Notes: a model not told the origin generated them from the sequence alone. Positions 36,216 through 48,285 are shown, counted from the stretch's first letter. The stretch: DNA of 64,000 nt from Sulfuritalea sp. (GCA_023700805.1 JAMPYF010000001.1:265253-329252), one strand, 5' to 3'. Translations and numbers: made by a program.

Positions 36216-37403
36216 TCAGAGCACCGCAGCGGCGCGATAGTGCCGTACCGCCAGCGCCGACTCTTCGAGCTGGTCCAGCAGTTGTGCCAGTTCGACATGG
36301 GCGGCTCGCGACGGCGCGATGGCCAGCGCCGCCTCCAGATAACTGCGGGCCTTGCCCCACAACTGCTGCTGGCGGCACAGCCGGCCCAGGGTCAGTAGCA
36401 GTTCGCCGTCGCGCGGCGTGCGCTGCAGCCATCTTTCGGCCTGGGCGATGCGGCCGAGCACGTCGCCGGCGGGTTCCCCGGCGCGGCAGCATTCGCCATA
36501 AGCCAGCACCAGCGCGGCATCCCAGCGTTCGTCGAGCGCATCCTCGATCACCCGCTGGGCTTCGCGGCAATCGCCCGCGGCCATCAGGGCTTTTGCCGTT
36601 TCCAGCGCCAGCGCCGGCTCGGCGCGATCACTGTCGTCGAGTTCGTGCCAGTAGCGCATCAGCCCCGGCGGATCTTCGCGCAGGCTGCGCAGGGCTTCGC
36701 GCACGGCACGGCTGCGGATCGGCGCCGCCTGCTCGGCGGTCAGCGCCTGATGCTTTTCGAGCTGGCGCACCAGGCGTGCCACTTCGCGCCAGTTGCCCAG
36801 CCCCTGCTCGGCGCGCAGGCTCAGGCGCAAGGCGGCGATATGCCGGCCCTCGCGTGCGGCGAAAGCATGCAGGGCGTCGCGCGCGTCCTCGAAGCGGCGT
36901 TCTTCGAGGGCGAATTCGGCCTCGGTCATCAGCCGCGCCGCCTGCAGACCGGCGTTGTCGTGGCTGCGCATGCGCGCCGCCCATTCCGCCACACGCCCGG
37001 CATCGCGCAGGGCGTGCGCGGCGCGCCAGCCGGCCAGGGCCAGCATGCCGGCGGCCGCATCGTCTTCCGGCTGGGCCTTCTCGGCGCAACGCAGGGCGTG
37101 CCCGTAACGGCCTTCCTGCAGCAGGCGCCAGGCATCGCGCAGGGCCCGCGCAGCCTTTTCCTGCCGCCGCCGCCGGCGGAAATCGGCGACCGCGCGCGGC
37201 AAGGCCAGGGTGTGGCTGACGGCGCGCGCCAGCAGGTAGATGACGAAGAATCCGAACGCACAGAGCAGCAGAAACAGGTTGAGCGAGACCTCGGCGCGCC
37301 ACGGCGGCAGCACCAACAGCACGTAGCCGTCGTTGTAGCGCGCGGCGAGCGCCAGCCCCACCGCCAGCGCAGCCAGGATCAGCAGCCAGAACACGGCGCG
37401 CAT
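36216..37403 (-). CDS. hemY: HemY-type TPR membrane protein
   Basis: 395 residues. Two N-terminal membrane helices (about 1-20 and 40-62) form the HemY_N domain, followed by a basic RRRRRQEK stretch and a TPR-rich helical region. This is the proteobacterial HemY of the hemCDXY cluster, not protoporphyrinogen oxidase; its exact role in heme synthesis is unclear. It begins seven bases after hemX. Its last codons overlap a degenerate copy of the dispersed repeat (36250-36267). Confidence 0.88.
   Translation of the reverse strand: MRAVFWLLILAALAVGLALAARYNDGYVLLVLPPWRAEVSLNLFLLLCAFGFFVIYLLARAVSHTLALPRAVADFRRRRRQEKAARALRDAWRLLQEGRYGHALRCAEKAQPEDDAAAGMLALAGWRAAHALRDAGRVAEWAARMRSHDNAGLQAARLMTEAEFALEERRFEDARDALHAFAAREGRHIAALRLSLRAEQGLGNWREVARLVRQLEKHQALTAEQAAPIRSRAVREALRSLREDPPGLMRYWHELDDSDRAEPALALETAKALMAAGDCREAQRVIEDALDERWDAALVLAYGECCRAGEPAGDVLGRIAQAERWLQRTPRDGELLLTLGRLCRQQQLWGKARSYLEAALAIAPSRAAHVELAQLLDQLEESALAVRHYRAAAVL
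36250..36267 (+). repeat. Dispersed repeat, copy 6 (degenerate), in the hemY 3' end
   Basis: GCCAGCGCCGACTCTTCG preceded by CCGTACC, sharing the extended left flank with copy 1. It lies within the last 18 codons of hemY. Confidence 0.4.
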
Positions 37404-37410
37404 GAGGCTG

Positions 37411-38463
37411 CTACCGGGCGCTGCCGCCAGCGCTGCGCTCGCGGGCGAACTTGAGGTTGCGCAGCGCCGTCAGGGTTTCGGCCAGTCCCGGCAGATCGAA
37501 ACTGACATCGGTTGTCGCCAGCGTGCTCAGGGTCGATTGAGCCGACTGGACCGGCTTGGCGCGGCCGTCGAAGTAGCGTTCAAGCTGTTCGCGCGACTGG
37601 CGGATCTCCTCGCGGAAGACCTTGCCGTCGCGTTGCAGCAGGGCCAGGCGCGCATTGAGCAGGCGCAGCTTGAGGTTCTCGCGCAGGAAATAGCTCTGGT
37701 TCGGCGCCAGGAGCGCAGGATCGCCGTGGTCGATGCGCTCGATGCGCACCAGTTGCCGGAATTCGCGCCAGAGGTCGGCGCCCAGTTCGCGCCAGTAATC
37801 GACGCTTGCCGGCCTGGCCGCAAGCGCCGGCTTGGCGGTCACGGCCTTGGGCCGCTGCTCGAAGGCCAGCGGCAGGCTGTCGACGGCGGCCACCACGCTT
37901 TCGATCTTCAGCGACAGCCCGCTGATATTGGCCCCGGGCGTGCCCTTGAGCCGCTCGATATCGCGCAGAATCAGCTTTCTGGCCGGCAGGAACTGCGGCT
38001 GCACGGAGCGCGCGAGACGGGCGTCGGCGCCCTGCAGCGCGATCAGCGCGGCCTCGACATTGCCGGCGAACTGCAATTGCTGCATGGCTATGACGACGGC
38101 CTGTTCGACCTCGGCCAGCAGGCGTTCGTCGCGGGTGCTGGAGATCTCCTGGTACATGGCCTCCAGCGCCACGGCCTGGCTCTGCGTTTCGGCCAGCTTG
38201 GCTTCGAGCGCGCCGACCTTGGCCTGCAGCGCGGCCATGGCGTCCTGGTTCTGGCGCGCCAGGGTTCGCCCTTCCCTGGCCACGGCGTCGCCCTCGCCCA
38301 GGCGTCGTGCGAGTTCCTGCTGCAGGCCGGCGACTTCCAGGCGCGTGTCGATCCACTGCGCGATGACGATTGCGATCGCCACTGCTGCCAGCAGCAGCGA
38401 CGGCCGGCGCAGGCCATGCCACCAGCGGGCCGGCGGCGTTTCAGTTTGAACGGGCGTTTCCAT
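37411..38463 (-). CDS. hemX: HemX, uroporphyrinogen-III C-methyltransferase-like membrane protein
   Basis: 350 residues: short cytoplasmic start, one membrane helix (about 23-41), then a long coiled-coil stretch (about 45-110) and a helical periplasmic-type domain. This matches proteobacterial HemX, often annotated as a uroporphyrinogen methyltransferase without direct evidence. It starts 23 bases inside the end of hemD, so the two are translationally coupled. Confidence 0.88.
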   Translation of the reverse strand: METPVQTETPPARWWHGLRRPSLLLAAVAIAIVIAQWIDTRLEVAGLQQELARRLGEGDAVAREGRTLARQNQDAMAALQAKVGALEAKLAETQSQAVALEAMYQEISSTRDERLLAEVEQAVVIAMQQLQFAGNVEAALIALQGADARLARSVQPQFLPARKLILRDIERLKGTPGANISGLSLKIESVVAAVDSLPLAFEQRPKAVTAKPALAARPASVDYWRELGADLWREFRQLVRIERIDHGDPALLAPNQSYFLRENLKLRLLNARLALLQRDGKVFREEIRQSREQLERYFDGRAKPVQSAQSTLSTLATTDVSFDLPGLAETLTALRNLKFARERSAGGSAR

Positions 38464-39223
38464 GGGATGCGAAGTATTGCATGAGTCCGGCCATCAGGCC
38501 GTCGTCACCGGGGCCGGTAGGGATCACCTTGGCCAGGCCGAGAGCTGCTGCCTGCTCGGCGATGCGGGCGTGCGGCACGAAGGCCGGGGTCTTTTTCAGC
38601 CAGGCCTGGCCGAGGCGGCCGACCATGTCGTAAAAATTGCGCAGGCCTTCGCTGCTGGTCAGGGTCACGGCATCGAGCTGAGCTTTCTCCCACAGGCTGA
38701 GCAGCGGCGCCGGATCGAGCTGCGGCGCGGCGCGGCGGTAGCAGGTCACGTATTCGACGCTGGCGCCGCGCGCCCTGAGCGTGTCGCCCAGCAGTTCGCG
38801 GCCGCCGTCGCCGCGGAAAATGATCACGCGGCGGCCGCGCACATCGGCCAGGTCGGGAAGTTCGAGCAAGGCTTCCGAATCGAAGCGCAGCGCCGGCGAA
38901 ATCACGTCGTGAATGCCGTGCCGCGCCAGTTCGCGTTCGCTGCTCTTGCCCAGGGCCGCCACGCGCAGCGCGGCAGGCCACGGCCGCCGCGGCAGGATCT
39001 GGGCCAGCGCCTTTTCGATCGCGTTGGGGCTGACGAAGACGGCCAGGTCGAAACTGTCGAGGCGGATCGCCACATCGAGCAGCGGCGAAACATCCTCGAG
39101 CTCGCGGATTTCGAGTACCGGGTAGAGCACCGGAATCGCTCCGGCCTCGGTCAGGGCCGTGGCGAAGTGCGCCGCCTGCCCGGCCGGGCGCGTCACCACG
39201 ACATGGCGGCCCGCGAGGGACAT
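38441..39223 (-). CDS. hemD: Uroporphyrinogen-III synthase
   Basis: 260 residues. HemD cyclises and inverts ring D of hydroxymethylbilane to give uroporphyrinogen III. Although poorly conserved in general, the pattern VVTRPAGQA, LAVFVSPNAIEKAL, AALGKSSEREL, IFRGDGGRELLGDTL, YVTCYRRAAP and DAVTLTSSEGLRNF is typical. It sits two bases after hemC and overlaps hemX. Confidence 0.93.
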   Translation of the reverse strand: MSLAGRHVVVTRPAGQAAHFATALTEAGAIPVLYPVLEIRELEDVSPLLDVAIRLDSFDLAVFVSPNAIEKALAQILPRRPWPAALRVAALGKSSERELARHGIHDVISPALRFDSEALLELPDLADVRGRRVIIFRGDGGRELLGDTLRARGASVEYVTCYRRAAPQLDPAPLLSLWEKAQLDAVTLTSSEGLRNFYDMVGRLGQAWLKKTPAFVPHARIAEQAAALGLAKVIPTGPGDDGLMAGLMQYFASHGNARSN

Positions 39224-39225
39224 GC

Positions 39226-40176
39226 CTAAGCGCCGAGCGCGGCGAGGATTTCGGCGGCGCCCTGGCGCAGCAGCTCGGCGGCCAACTGCAGGCCGAGCGC
39301 CTCGGGGTCGGCGCCGCTGCCGCTGAGTTCGGCATGCGCCATGCGCGTGCCGTCGGGCGAGGCGACAAAGCCGCGCAGATAGATGCCGCCGTCACGCATT
39401 TCGGCATAGGCTCCCAGGGGCACTTCGCAACTGCCGGCCAGCGCGCGCGACACGGCGCGTTCGGCACGCACGCAGGCCGCGGTATCCGGATCGTTGAGCG
39501 GCGCCAGCCAGGCGGCTACGTCCGGCCGCGAGACCAGGGCCTCGATGCCCAGCGCGCCCTGGCCGGCGGCCGGCAAGGAATCCTCGGCCGCAAGCACGGC
39601 ACGGATGCGCTGGCCGAGACCGAGGCGCGTCAGGCCCGCCGCGGCGAGAATGATGGCGTCGAACTGGCCTTCGTCGAGCTTGCGCAAGCGCGTGTCGAGG
39701 TTGCCGCGCAAGGGCGTCACGGCCAGGTAGGGATAGCGCGCATGCAACTGGGCTTCGCGGCGCAGACTGGAGGTGCCGACCACGGCGCCGGGCGGCATGT
39801 CCGCAAGGCTGGCGTATTTGCTCGATACCAGCGCGTCGAGCGGCACTTCACGCGGACCGATGGCGACCAGGGAAAACTCCGGCTCCATCTGCATCGGCAC
39901 GTCTTTCATGGAATGCACGGCGAGATCGGCCGCGCCGTCGAGCAGGGCGGCCTCCAGTTCCTTGACGAACAGGCCCTTGCCGCCGACCTTGGACAGCGGC
40001 CGGTCGAGGATCTGGTCGCCGCGGGTGGTCATGCCGAGCAACTCGACGCTGCAGGCCGGATAGAGTTGCCGCAGCAGGCTGCGCACATGCTCGGCCTGCC
40101 ACAGGGCCAAACGGGATTCGCGCGTGGCGATGACGATGCGCTCAGGCGCGGATACGGGGAAAGGTAAGGAATTCAC
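39226..40176 (-). CDS. hemC: Porphobilinogen deaminase (hydroxymethylbilane synthase)
   Basis: 316 residues. It polymerises four porphobilinogens into hydroxymethylbilane on a dipyrromethane cofactor. Seen are [53 protein letters not shown] and the cofactor Cys in [15 protein letters not shown]. First gene of hemC-hemD-hemX-hemY. An extended -10 (TGCTAGAAT) lies about 90 bases upstream. Confidence 0.95.
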   Translation of the reverse strand: MNSLPFPVSAPERIVIATRESRLALWQAEHVRSLLRQLYPACSVELLGMTTRGDQILDRPLSKVGGKGLFVKELEAALLDGAADLAVHSMKDVPMQMEPEFSLVAIGPREVPLDALVSSKYASLADMPPGAVVGTSSLRREAQLHARYPYLAVTPLRGNLDTRLRKLDEGQFDAIILAAAGLTRLGLGQRIRAVLAAEDSLPAAGQGALGIEALVSRPDVAAWLAPLNDPDTAACVRAERAVSRALAGSCEVPLGAYAEMRDGGIYLRGFVASPDGTRMAHAELSGSGADPEALGLQLAAELLRQGAAEILAALGA

Positions 40177-40263
40177 TGGAAGGTCGATCGACGGAGAATG
40201 GATACGGAGATGCTGCTCGCTGGCCCGCCACGACGGTCTTGCAGCAGCATGATTCCGCTGGCA

Positions 40264-40272
40264 ATTCTAGCA
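40264..40272 (-). promoter_or_regulatory. Extended -10 promoter candidate for hemC
   Basis: TGCTAGAAT on the minus strand, an extended -10 (TGn plus TAGAAT). The same nine bases occur upstream of the neighbouring pbpG-like gene. No good -35. Confidence 0.45.
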
Positions 40273-40346
40273 GTCCGCCAAGCTTTTCGCGCGGCATGCC
40301 GAGACGCCGATCACCCGCCGGGGCCGGCCAGGCAGCAACCGAAAAA

Positions 40347-41303
40347 TCAGCCGGCGCTCGCCCGCACCAGCGAAGCGCTCTCGACCCAGCGTTTGATGCG
40401 ATTGGCGTCGCCGATGCGGGTCATCTTGCCCCAGGAGTCGAGCAGCACGATGATGATCGGCTTGTTGTTGAGCCAGGCCTGCATCACCAGGCATTTCCCG
40501 GCCTCGCTGATGTAGCCGGTCTTGGACAGACCGATTTCCCAGGTCGAACTCCTGACCAGGGTGTTGGTGTTGTGGAAATGCTGCTGACGGCCGGCGATGC
40601 TGAACTCGCCGTCGGATGCCGTGGAAAACTCGCGGATCAGCGGGTACTGATGCGCCGCATTGACCAGCTTCGCCAGATCGCGCGGACTCGAGACATTGGC
40701 GGCGGTCAAGCCGGTGGCGTCCTGGAAACGTGTATCGACCAGACCCAGGTCCTGCGCCTTCTGATTCATGGCTGCGACGAAAGCCTCGCGACCGCCCGGA
40801 TAGTGGCGCGAAAGCGCCGAAGCGGCACGGTTTTCCGAAGACATCAGGGCCAGGCGCAGCATTTCTTCGCGGGCCAGCTGGGTGCCGACCTTGAGCCGCG
40901 AGCGGGTGCCCTTGAGTACGTCGACATCTTCTTCGCCGATCGCCAGGGTCTCGTTCAGGTCCGGCTTGGCGTCGAGCGCCACCATCGCCGTCATCAGCTT
41001 GGTGATCGAAGCGATCGGCAACACCGAACCGGCGTTCTTTTCAAACAGGATGGCGCCGGTCGCCTGATCCTGCACCAGCACGGCAGACGACTGCAGGGCC
41101 AAATGCTGGGCATCGTCGAGGGACATGCTGCGCCGTATCGGTCGCGCATACGCGACCTTCTTGCCCCTGAGCAGCACCGACACGCGCTGAGGCTTCTTCT
41201 TGGCAGAAGCGGATTTCTTTTTTTCGCCGGCCTCGGCCGTGCTCGGCGTCACGCCGGCACCGACTATGGCCGCAACCAACAACATCAGTAGTGCCTTCTT
41301 CAT
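40347..41303 (-). CDS. pbpG: D-alanyl-D-alanine endopeptidase (PBP7/8 family)
   Basis: 318 residues with a signal peptide (1-25) and a Lys-rich linker, then a penicillin-binding transpeptidase-like fold: SITK at 99-102 (catalytic Ser99), SEN at 156-158 and KTG at 261-263. PBP7-type enzymes cut D-Ala-meso-DAP cross-links in periplasmic peptidoglycan. No C-terminal membrane anchor is seen, unlike PBP5. It is monocistronic. Confidence 0.92.
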   Translation of the reverse strand: MKKALLMLLVAAIVGAGVTPSTAEAGEKKKSASAKKKPQRVSVLLRGKKVAYARPIRRSMSLDDAQHLALQSSAVLVQDQATGAILFEKNAGSVLPIASITKLMTAMVALDAKPDLNETLAIGEEDVDVLKGTRSRLKVGTQLAREEMLRLALMSSENRAASALSRHYPGGREAFVAAMNQKAQDLGLVDTRFQDATGLTAANVSSPRDLAKLVNAAHQYPLIREFSTASDGEFSIAGRQQHFHNTNTLVRSSTWEIGLSKTGYISEAGKCLVMQAWLNNKPIIIVLLDSWGKMTRIGDANRIKRWVESASLVRASAG

Positions 41304-41329
41304 GGAGACGCCCCTCCTGCAATCGTTCG

Positions 41330-41338
41330 ATTCTAGCA
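41330..41338 (-). promoter_or_regulatory. Extended -10 promoter candidate for pbpG
   Basis: TGCTAGAAT on the minus strand, 27 bases before the start codon, identical to the element upstream of hemC. Confidence 0.5.
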
Positions 41339-41420
41339 GACGAAATCCCTTGGAAAAAAAGATGTTTCTGGAGTTCTTGTTACAAATAAAGGAGTTGAAC
41401 AGCAGGGTTCAGCAACTACA

Positions 41421-42557
41421 TTAATTCAAATCAAGAAAACGCCGCACTTCGTCGCGGCGCGCCAAGGTGTCCGCATAGCCCAGATCGATCAAGGCCCGGG
41501 TGTAGGGCTGCTCGAACAGCAGATAACTGGTCAGCGCCCCGCCGTTCTGGTTCATGGCGCCAATATTGCGCAGCAGGATCCTCACCGCCCAGGGCAAGGC
41601 CCGCGCGTGGCGCGCCGCCAGATGGTCGAGGCGCTGCGAAGGCGCAATGGTCAGCACCTCGATCGGGCGCAGGCTGGTGCCGCGCTCGCGGCGCACCGCC
41701 TCAGGTATCAGCGACAGCGTCTGGTTGATGCGGCTCATCCGTTCCAGGTCCACCGACATGCTGTCGAGAAAGATGCTGGACAGCGCATGCCCGGCAATTT
41801 GCGCCAGCGATGGATAGCTGTCGCCGTTCGGCCGCGCATTCTCCTCGGCCATGCGTCCGGCACCGATGACCAGAATCCTGTCGGCGCCGAGATGGATGGC
41901 CGGCGAGACCGGCGCCACCTGGCGCATCGAGCCGTCGCCGAACCACTCCCGGTTGATATGCACGGCGGGAAACAGGAAGGGAATCGCGCTGGAGGCCATC
42001 AAATGATCGACCGAGATCTCGGTCGGTGCCCCTATGCGCTGGCTACGCCGCCATGGTTCGACATCGGCGCGGCCCTGGAAAAAGCTCACACTCTGCCCCG
42101 ACGAATAGCCCGAGCAGGTGATGCTGACCGAATGCAGCGCCCGCCTTTCGATCGACTGCGCAATGCGGCCCAGATCGAGACTGTCTATCAACAGGCGGCG
42201 CAAGGGTGAGTTGTCGAGCAGCGAGTGCGGTGCGCGATGCGTCAGCCAGCCGAAGGCCAGTGTCGACAACCAGCTCACGCCGGCAACGCCGATTCCTGCC
42301 GGATCGGCACGATAGACCTGATGGGCGCTGAAGTTTTCCCACACCCGCAGCAGGCCCTCGACGCCGGCCCCGAAATCTTCGGCCGCCGCGGCCAGCGACG
42401 CGGCATTGAGGGCGCCGGCCGAGGTGCCGCAAAGAATCGGAAACGGGTTGCGCCGCGGCTGCGGCAACAACTCGCGGATCGCCTTCAGCACGCCGACCTG
42501 ATAGCCGGCACGCGCACCGCCACCGGTGAGGATCAGGGCGGTGCGGGATTCCGTCAT
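41421..42557 (-). CDS. Patatin-like phospholipase
   Basis: 378 residues. The patatin catalytic dyad is visible: oxyanion loop TGGGARAGY at 11-19, nucleophile Ser46 in GTSAG, and the Asp of DGSMRQ near residue 208. Members hydrolyse acyl esters of phospholipids. No signal peptide is present, so it is probably cytoplasmic or peripheral. It starts seven bases after the malic enzyme gene on the same strand and may be co-transcribed with it. Confidence 0.88.
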   Translation of the reverse strand: MTESRTALILTGGGARAGYQVGVLKAIRELLPQPRRNPFPILCGTSAGALNAASLAAAAEDFGAGVEGLLRVWENFSAHQVYRADPAGIGVAGVSWLSTLAFGWLTHRAPHSLLDNSPLRRLLIDSLDLGRIAQSIERRALHSVSITCSGYSSGQSVSFFQGRADVEPWRRSQRIGAPTEISVDHLMASSAIPFLFPAVHINREWFGDGSMRQVAPVSPAIHLGADRILVIGAGRMAEENARPNGDSYPSLAQIAGHALSSIFLDSMSVDLERMSRINQTLSLIPEAVRRERGTSLRPIEVLTIAPSQRLDHLAARHARALPWAVRILLRNIGAMNQNGGALTSYLLFEQPYTRALIDLGYADTLARRDEVRRFLDLN

Positions 42558-42564
42558 AGGTCGA

Positions 42565-44847
42565 TCAAGCGCCGCTCCTGGCCTGCTGCTGCGCCTCCAC
42601 CGACAACAGGGCAGTGACGTTCACGATGCGGCGCACCGTTGCGGTCGGCGTCAGGATGTGCACCGGGCGCGCCGCGCCGAGCAGCAGCGGCCCCACGGTG
42701 AGCCCGTCGCCGGCCGAGGTCTTGATCAGGTTGAAGGAGATGTTGGCGGCATCGAGCGTCGGCATGATCAGCAGGTTGGCCTGGCCCTTCAGCGTCGAAT
42801 CGGGAAATACCTGCTGCCGGATGCTCTCCGACAATGCTGCGTCGCCGTGCATCTCGCCATCGACTTCCAGTTGCGGCGCAACGTTGCGCAGTATCTCCAG
42901 GGCGCGGCGCATCTTGATCGCGGTCGGCGTGTCCTCGGTGCCGAAACTCGAATGCGAGAGCAGCGCGACCTTGGGCGCCAGGCCGGAGCGCGCCACCTCG
43001 TCCGCCGCGAGCAGGGTCATCTCGGCGAGTTGTTCCGCGGTCGGATCGTAATTGACGTAGGTATCGCCGATGAACAGCGTGCGACGCGGCAGCACCAGCA
43101 TGTTCATCGCATAGAAATGCTCGATCCCGGGTTTCAGCCCGATTACCGTCTCGACGTAGCGCAAGTGCAGCGAATGCTTGCCGAAGGTGCCGCACAACAT
43201 CGCATCGGCATAGTTGTGCCGCACCAGCATGGCGCCGATCAGCGTGGTGCGCCGCCGCATCTCGCGTTTGGCATATTCCATGCTGACGCCCCGGCGCGAC
43301 ATCAGGCCGTGGTAGTCCTGCCAGAGTTCCTTGTAACGCGGATCGGAATCCGGGCTGACCAGTTCGAAATGCTCGCCGGCGCGAATGCGCAGGCCGTGAC
43401 GGGCGATGCTCTTGTCCACCACTTCGGGTCGGCCGATCAGGATCGGCAGGGCCAGGCCTTCGTCGCATACCGTCTGCACGGCACGCAACACGCGTTCGTC
43501 CTCGCCTTCGCAGAAGACCACCCGGGCCGGCTTCTTCTTGGCGGCGATGAACACCGGGCGCATCAGCAGCCCGGTGGAATAGACAAAGTCGTTCAGTTGC
43601 TGGGCATACACGTCCATGTCGGCGATCGGCCGCGTGGCGACGCCGGAGTCCATTGCCGCCTGCGCCACCGCCGGCGCCACCTTGATGATCAGGCGGGGAT
43701 CGAAGGGCTTGGGAATCAGGTATTCGGGGCCGAAGGAAAGCTCCTCCGTGCCATAGGCGGCGGTCACCACTTCCGACTGCTCGGCATGCGCAAGTTCGGC
43801 AATCGCCCTCACGGCGGCGACTTTCATCGCCTCGTTGATGGTCGTTGCGCCGACGTCGAGCGCGCCGCGGAACATGTAGGGGAAACACAGGACGTTGTTG
43901 ACCTGGTTCGGATAGTCCGAGCGGCCGGTGCCGATGATGGCGTCGGGGCGCACGGCCTTGGCTTCTTCCGGACGGATTTCCGGGTCGGGATTGGCCATTG
44001 CCAGGATCAGCGGATCGCGCGCCATGGTCTTGACCATCTCCGGCTTCAGCACGCCGGCCGCCGACAGGCCGAGGAATATGTCGGCGCCGATTATCGCATC
44101 GCCCAACGAACGCGCTTCGGTCGCCTGGGCATAACGCGCCTTGGACGGGTCAAGCCCTTCGCGTCCGGTATGGATCACGCCCTTGCTATCGACCGCGAAG
44201 ACGTTCTTCGGCTCGAGGCCGAGGCTCACCAGCAGGTCGAGGCAGGCGATCGCCGCCGCCCCGGCGCCGGAGCAGACCAGCTTGACCCGGGCGAGATCCT
44301 TGCCGACCACCCGCATGCCGTTGAGCACCGCGGCGCTGGCGATGATCGCAGTACCGTGCTGGTCGTCGTGGAAGACCGGGATCTTCATCCGTTCGCGCAG
44401 CTTGGCTTCGACATAGAAACACTCGGGTGCCTTGATGTCTTCCAGGTTGATGCCGCCGAAGGTCGGCTCCAGCGAGGCGATGATATCCACCAGCTTGTCG
44501 GGATCGTTCTCGGCAACCTCGATGTCGAATACGTCGACACCGGCGAACTTCTTGAAAAGCACCCCCTTGCCTTCCATCACGGGCTTGCCCGCCAGCGGCC
44601 CGATATTGCCCAGGCCCAGAACCGCCGTGCCGTTGGTGATGACCGCCACCAGATTGGCGCGCGAGGTGTACAAGGCCGCCGTGGAGGGATCGCGCACGAT
44701 CTCGTCGCAGGCGGCGGCGACGCCAGGAGAGTAGGCCAGCGACAAATCGGCCTGACCGGTCAGCGCCTTGGTCGGGGTAACGGCGATCTTGCCGGGTTTG
44801 GGGTTGCGGTGATATTCGAGCGCCGCTGCGCGGATACGTTCGTCCAT
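42565..44847 (-). CDS. maeB: NADP-dependent malic enzyme with phosphotransacetylase-like domain
   Basis: 760 residues. I place the start at 44847 ([13 protein letters not shown]) because AGGAG is well spaced for it; the ATG three codons earlier is too close. Residues 1-430 are the malic enzyme ([60 protein letters not shown]). The C-terminal 320 residues resemble phosphotransacetylase ([24 protein letters not shown]), a regulatory fusion typical of MaeB. It decarboxylates malate to pyruvate, supplying NADPH and C3 units. Confidence 0.94.
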   Translation of the reverse strand: MDERIRAAALEYHRNPKPGKIAVTPTKALTGQADLSLAYSPGVAAACDEIVRDPSTAALYTSRANLVAVITNGTAVLGLGNIGPLAGKPVMEGKGVLFKKFAGVDVFDIEVAENDPDKLVDIIASLEPTFGGINLEDIKAPECFYVEAKLRERMKIPVFHDDQHGTAIIASAAVLNGMRVVGKDLARVKLVCSGAGAAAIACLDLLVSLGLEPKNVFAVDSKGVIHTGREGLDPSKARYAQATEARSLGDAIIGADIFLGLSAAGVLKPEMVKTMARDPLILAMANPDPEIRPEEAKAVRPDAIIGTGRSDYPNQVNNVLCFPYMFRGALDVGATTINEAMKVAAVRAIAELAHAEQSEVVTAAYGTEELSFGPEYLIPKPFDPRLIIKVAPAVAQAAMDSGVATRPIADMDVYAQQLNDFVYSTGLLMRPVFIAAKKKPARVVFCEGEDERVLRAVQTVCDEGLALPILIGRPEVVDKSIARHGLRIRAGEHFELVSPDSDPRYKELWQDYHGLMSRRGVSMEYAKREMRRRTTLIGAMLVRHNYADAMLCGTFGKHSLHLRYVETVIGLKPGIEHFYAMNMLVLPRRTLFIGDTYVNYDPTAEQLAEMTLLAADEVARSGLAPKVALLSHSSFGTEDTPTAIKMRRALEILRNVAPQLEVDGEMHGDAALSESIRQQVFPDSTLKGQANLLIMPTLDAANISFNLIKTSAGDGLTVGPLLLGAARPVHILTPTATVRRIVNVTALLSVEAQQQARSGA

Positions 44848-44893
44848 GAAAACCATCTCCTGTTAGCTTCGGCCTCAATTGTAGCGCCGTGCC

Positions 44894-44911
44894 GCCAGCA
44901 CCAACTTTGTG
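44894..44911 (+). repeat. Dispersed repeat, copy 7 (degenerate)
   Basis: GCCAGCACCAACTTTGTG preceded by CCGTGCC. In the maeB direction it reads GTTGGTGCTGGC and abuts the putative -10 TACAAT. Confidence 0.5.
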
Positions 44912-45035
44912 ACAAACCTGAAGTTTCCCGGCGCATTTCTCCAAAGTGGCCGGCAAGCCGGTCGCCACTCGCGGTCATCGCTGTCCGCCGATGGATTGCA
45001 GCAGCTGTCGGCCGGCCGCGGGCGGCATTCGATTG

Positions 45036-45044
45036 TGGGATAAT
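45036..45044 (+). promoter_or_regulatory. Extended -10 promoter candidate for pckG
   Basis: TGGGATAAT, an extended -10 about 135 bases before the pckG start, leaving a long leader. No good -35. Confidence 0.4.
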
Positions 45045-45177
45045 TTGCGTTTATGTCAGCTCCGCAATCGGGCCACCCGCCCGCCGTTGCGGACAGCCGG
45101 AAGCCTTGTCGATCCTTACCCGCCGATCGCGCCGCAGGCCGGCGCGACTTCAATTCCATAGTGGAGATTCTCGCGTC

Positions 45178-47010
<1,833 letters not shown>

Positions 47011-47015
47011 GACTA

Positions 47016-47030
47016 GGCGCTGGCAGTACG
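47016..47030 (-). repeat. Dispersed repeat, copy 8 (left half)
   Basis: GGCGCTGGCAGTACG, the exact reverse complement of CGTACTGCCAGCGCC found in copy 1. It lies six bases after the pckG stop codon. Confidence 0.45.
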
Positions 47031-47043
47031 CCGAGCCACGAAT

Positions 47044-47080
47044 CGGCCGCCCTGCTTCGCGCAAGGCGGCCGTTATTTTT
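47044..47080 (+). terminator. Terminator after pckG
   Basis: CGGCCGCC (47044-47051) pairs with GGCGGCCG (47065-47072), then TTATTTTT. It ends only ten bases before the GTG of the next gene, and its T-tract runs into that gene's GGAG site. Confidence 0.75.
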
Positions 47081-47090
47081 GGAGAACCGA

Positions 47091-48257
47091 GTGAACATCG
47101 CCGCACGGATGGCGCAGATCGCGCCGTTTCATGTCATGGAGCTGATGGCGCGCGCCGCGGCGCTGGAAGCCGCGGGCCGTTCGATCATTCACCTTGAGGT
47201 AGGCGAACCCGACTTTGCCACGGCCGACCCGATCCTCGAAGCCGCCCAACGCTTCCTCACCGGCGGTCACGTGCATTACACGGCGGCCCTCGGCCTGAGC
47301 CGGTTGCGCGAAGCGATCAGCGGCTTCTATCACTCGCGCTACGGCCTGGACATTTCACCGGCACGGATTGTGGTGACGGCGGGCGCCTCCGGCGCCTTGC
47401 TGCTGGCGCTCGGCGTGCTGGTGAATCCCGACGACGAATGGCTGCTGCCGGACCCCGGCTACCCCTGCAACCGGAACTTCCTGCGCCTGCTCGAAGGCCG
47501 GCCGGTCTCGCTCGCCGTCGAGGCGGCAACGAACTACCAGCCGACGGCGGAGCAGGTTGCCACCTCCTGGACCGGGCAGACACGCGGTTTGCTGGTGGCC
47601 TCGCCAGCCAATCCGACCGGCACCTTGCTCGATGCAGCGACCCTGGCATCCCTGGCGAACGCCGTCGCGGTCCGCGGTGGCACGCTGCTGGTCGATGAAA
47701 TCTACCATGGCCTGACTTATGGGACAGATGCAGAATCGGCGCTGGCAATCAGCGACGAGGTTTTTGTCATCAACAGCTTTTCCAAGTACTTTGGCATGAC
47801 CGGTTGGCGCCTGGGCTGGCTGGTCGCACCGCAACGCCATGTGCGCGAGATCGAAAAGCTGGCGCAAAACCTCTACATCTCTCCATCGACCGTGGCCCAG
47901 CATGCGGCGCTGGCCGCTTTCGCCCCTGAGACGATGGCCATCCTCGAAACCCGGCGCCACGAGTTCGCCTTGCGGCGGGATGTGCTTCTTTCCGGTCTGC
48001 GCCAGCTCGGGTTCAAGATCGCCGCCGAACCGCATGGCGCATTCTATGTATACGCCGACTGCAGCGCCCTGGCCGCCGACAGCGACGACCTTGCCGGGCA
48101 ACTGCTTACCGAAGCAGGCGTGGCCGCGACGCCAGGCCTGGATTTCGGTAGCAACGCGCCACAACGTCACATGCGCTTTGCCTATACAGTCGATCGGGGC
48201 CTGATTGAGCAAGGCCTCGCCCGCATGGCGGGGTTTCTGGATTCGCGGAGGCAATAA
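47091..48257 (+). CDS. Class I/II pyridoxal-phosphate aminotransferase
   Basis: 388 residues from a GTG with GGAG at good spacing. Fold-type I aminotransferase marks: LEVGEPDFATADPI, VVTAGASGALLLALGVL, LLPDPGYPCNRNF, SPANPTGTLLD, VDEIYHGLTYG and the PLP Lys in INSFSKYFGMTGWRLGW (about residue 231). It is likely an aspartate/alanine-type or aromatic aminotransferase; the amino donor cannot be told. The gene starts right after the pckG terminator, so it needs its own promoter or read-through. Confidence 0.88.
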   Translation: MNIAARMAQIAPFHVMELMARAAALEAAGRSIIHLEVGEPDFATADPILEAAQRFLTGGHVHYTAALGLSRLREAISGFYHSRYGLDISPARIVVTAGASGALLLALGVLVNPDDEWLLPDPGYPCNRNFLRLLEGRPVSLAVEAATNYQPTAEQVATSWTGQTRGLLVASPANPTGTLLDAATLASLANAVAVRGGTLLVDEIYHGLTYGTDAESALAISDEVFVINSFSKYFGMTGWRLGWLVAPQRHVREIEKLAQNLYISPSTVAQHAALAAFAPETMAILETRRHEFALRRDVLLSGLRQLGFKIAAEPHGAFYVYADCSALAADSDDLAGQLLTEAGVAATPGLDFGSNAPQRHMRFAYTVDRGLIEQGLARMAGFLDSRRQ

Positions 48258-48285
48258 AAAAAGCCGGGCATCACCCGGCTTTCTT
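48258..48285. terminator. Bidirectional terminator between the aminotransferase gene and rplQ
   Basis: AAGCCGGG-CATCA-CCCGGCTT. In the minus direction it is followed by TTTTTTATT, a strong terminator for the ribosomal alpha operon; in the plus direction by TCTTTG. Confidence 0.85.

Larger units (their letters stand above)
44848..45177. other. Divergent intergenic region between maeB and pckG
   Basis: Holds two promoter candidates: TACAAT (minus strand, about 44883-44888) for maeB and the extended -10 TGGGATAAT at 45036-45044 for pckG. Repeat copy 7 sits just upstream of the maeB -10, where a -35 element would be. No gene seen. Confidence 0.45.

Noticed and set aside
42526..45177. Long plus-strand open frame reading through maeB into pckG
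   Set aside because: Antisense to maeB; the real pckG start is at 45178, where PEPCK similarity begins.
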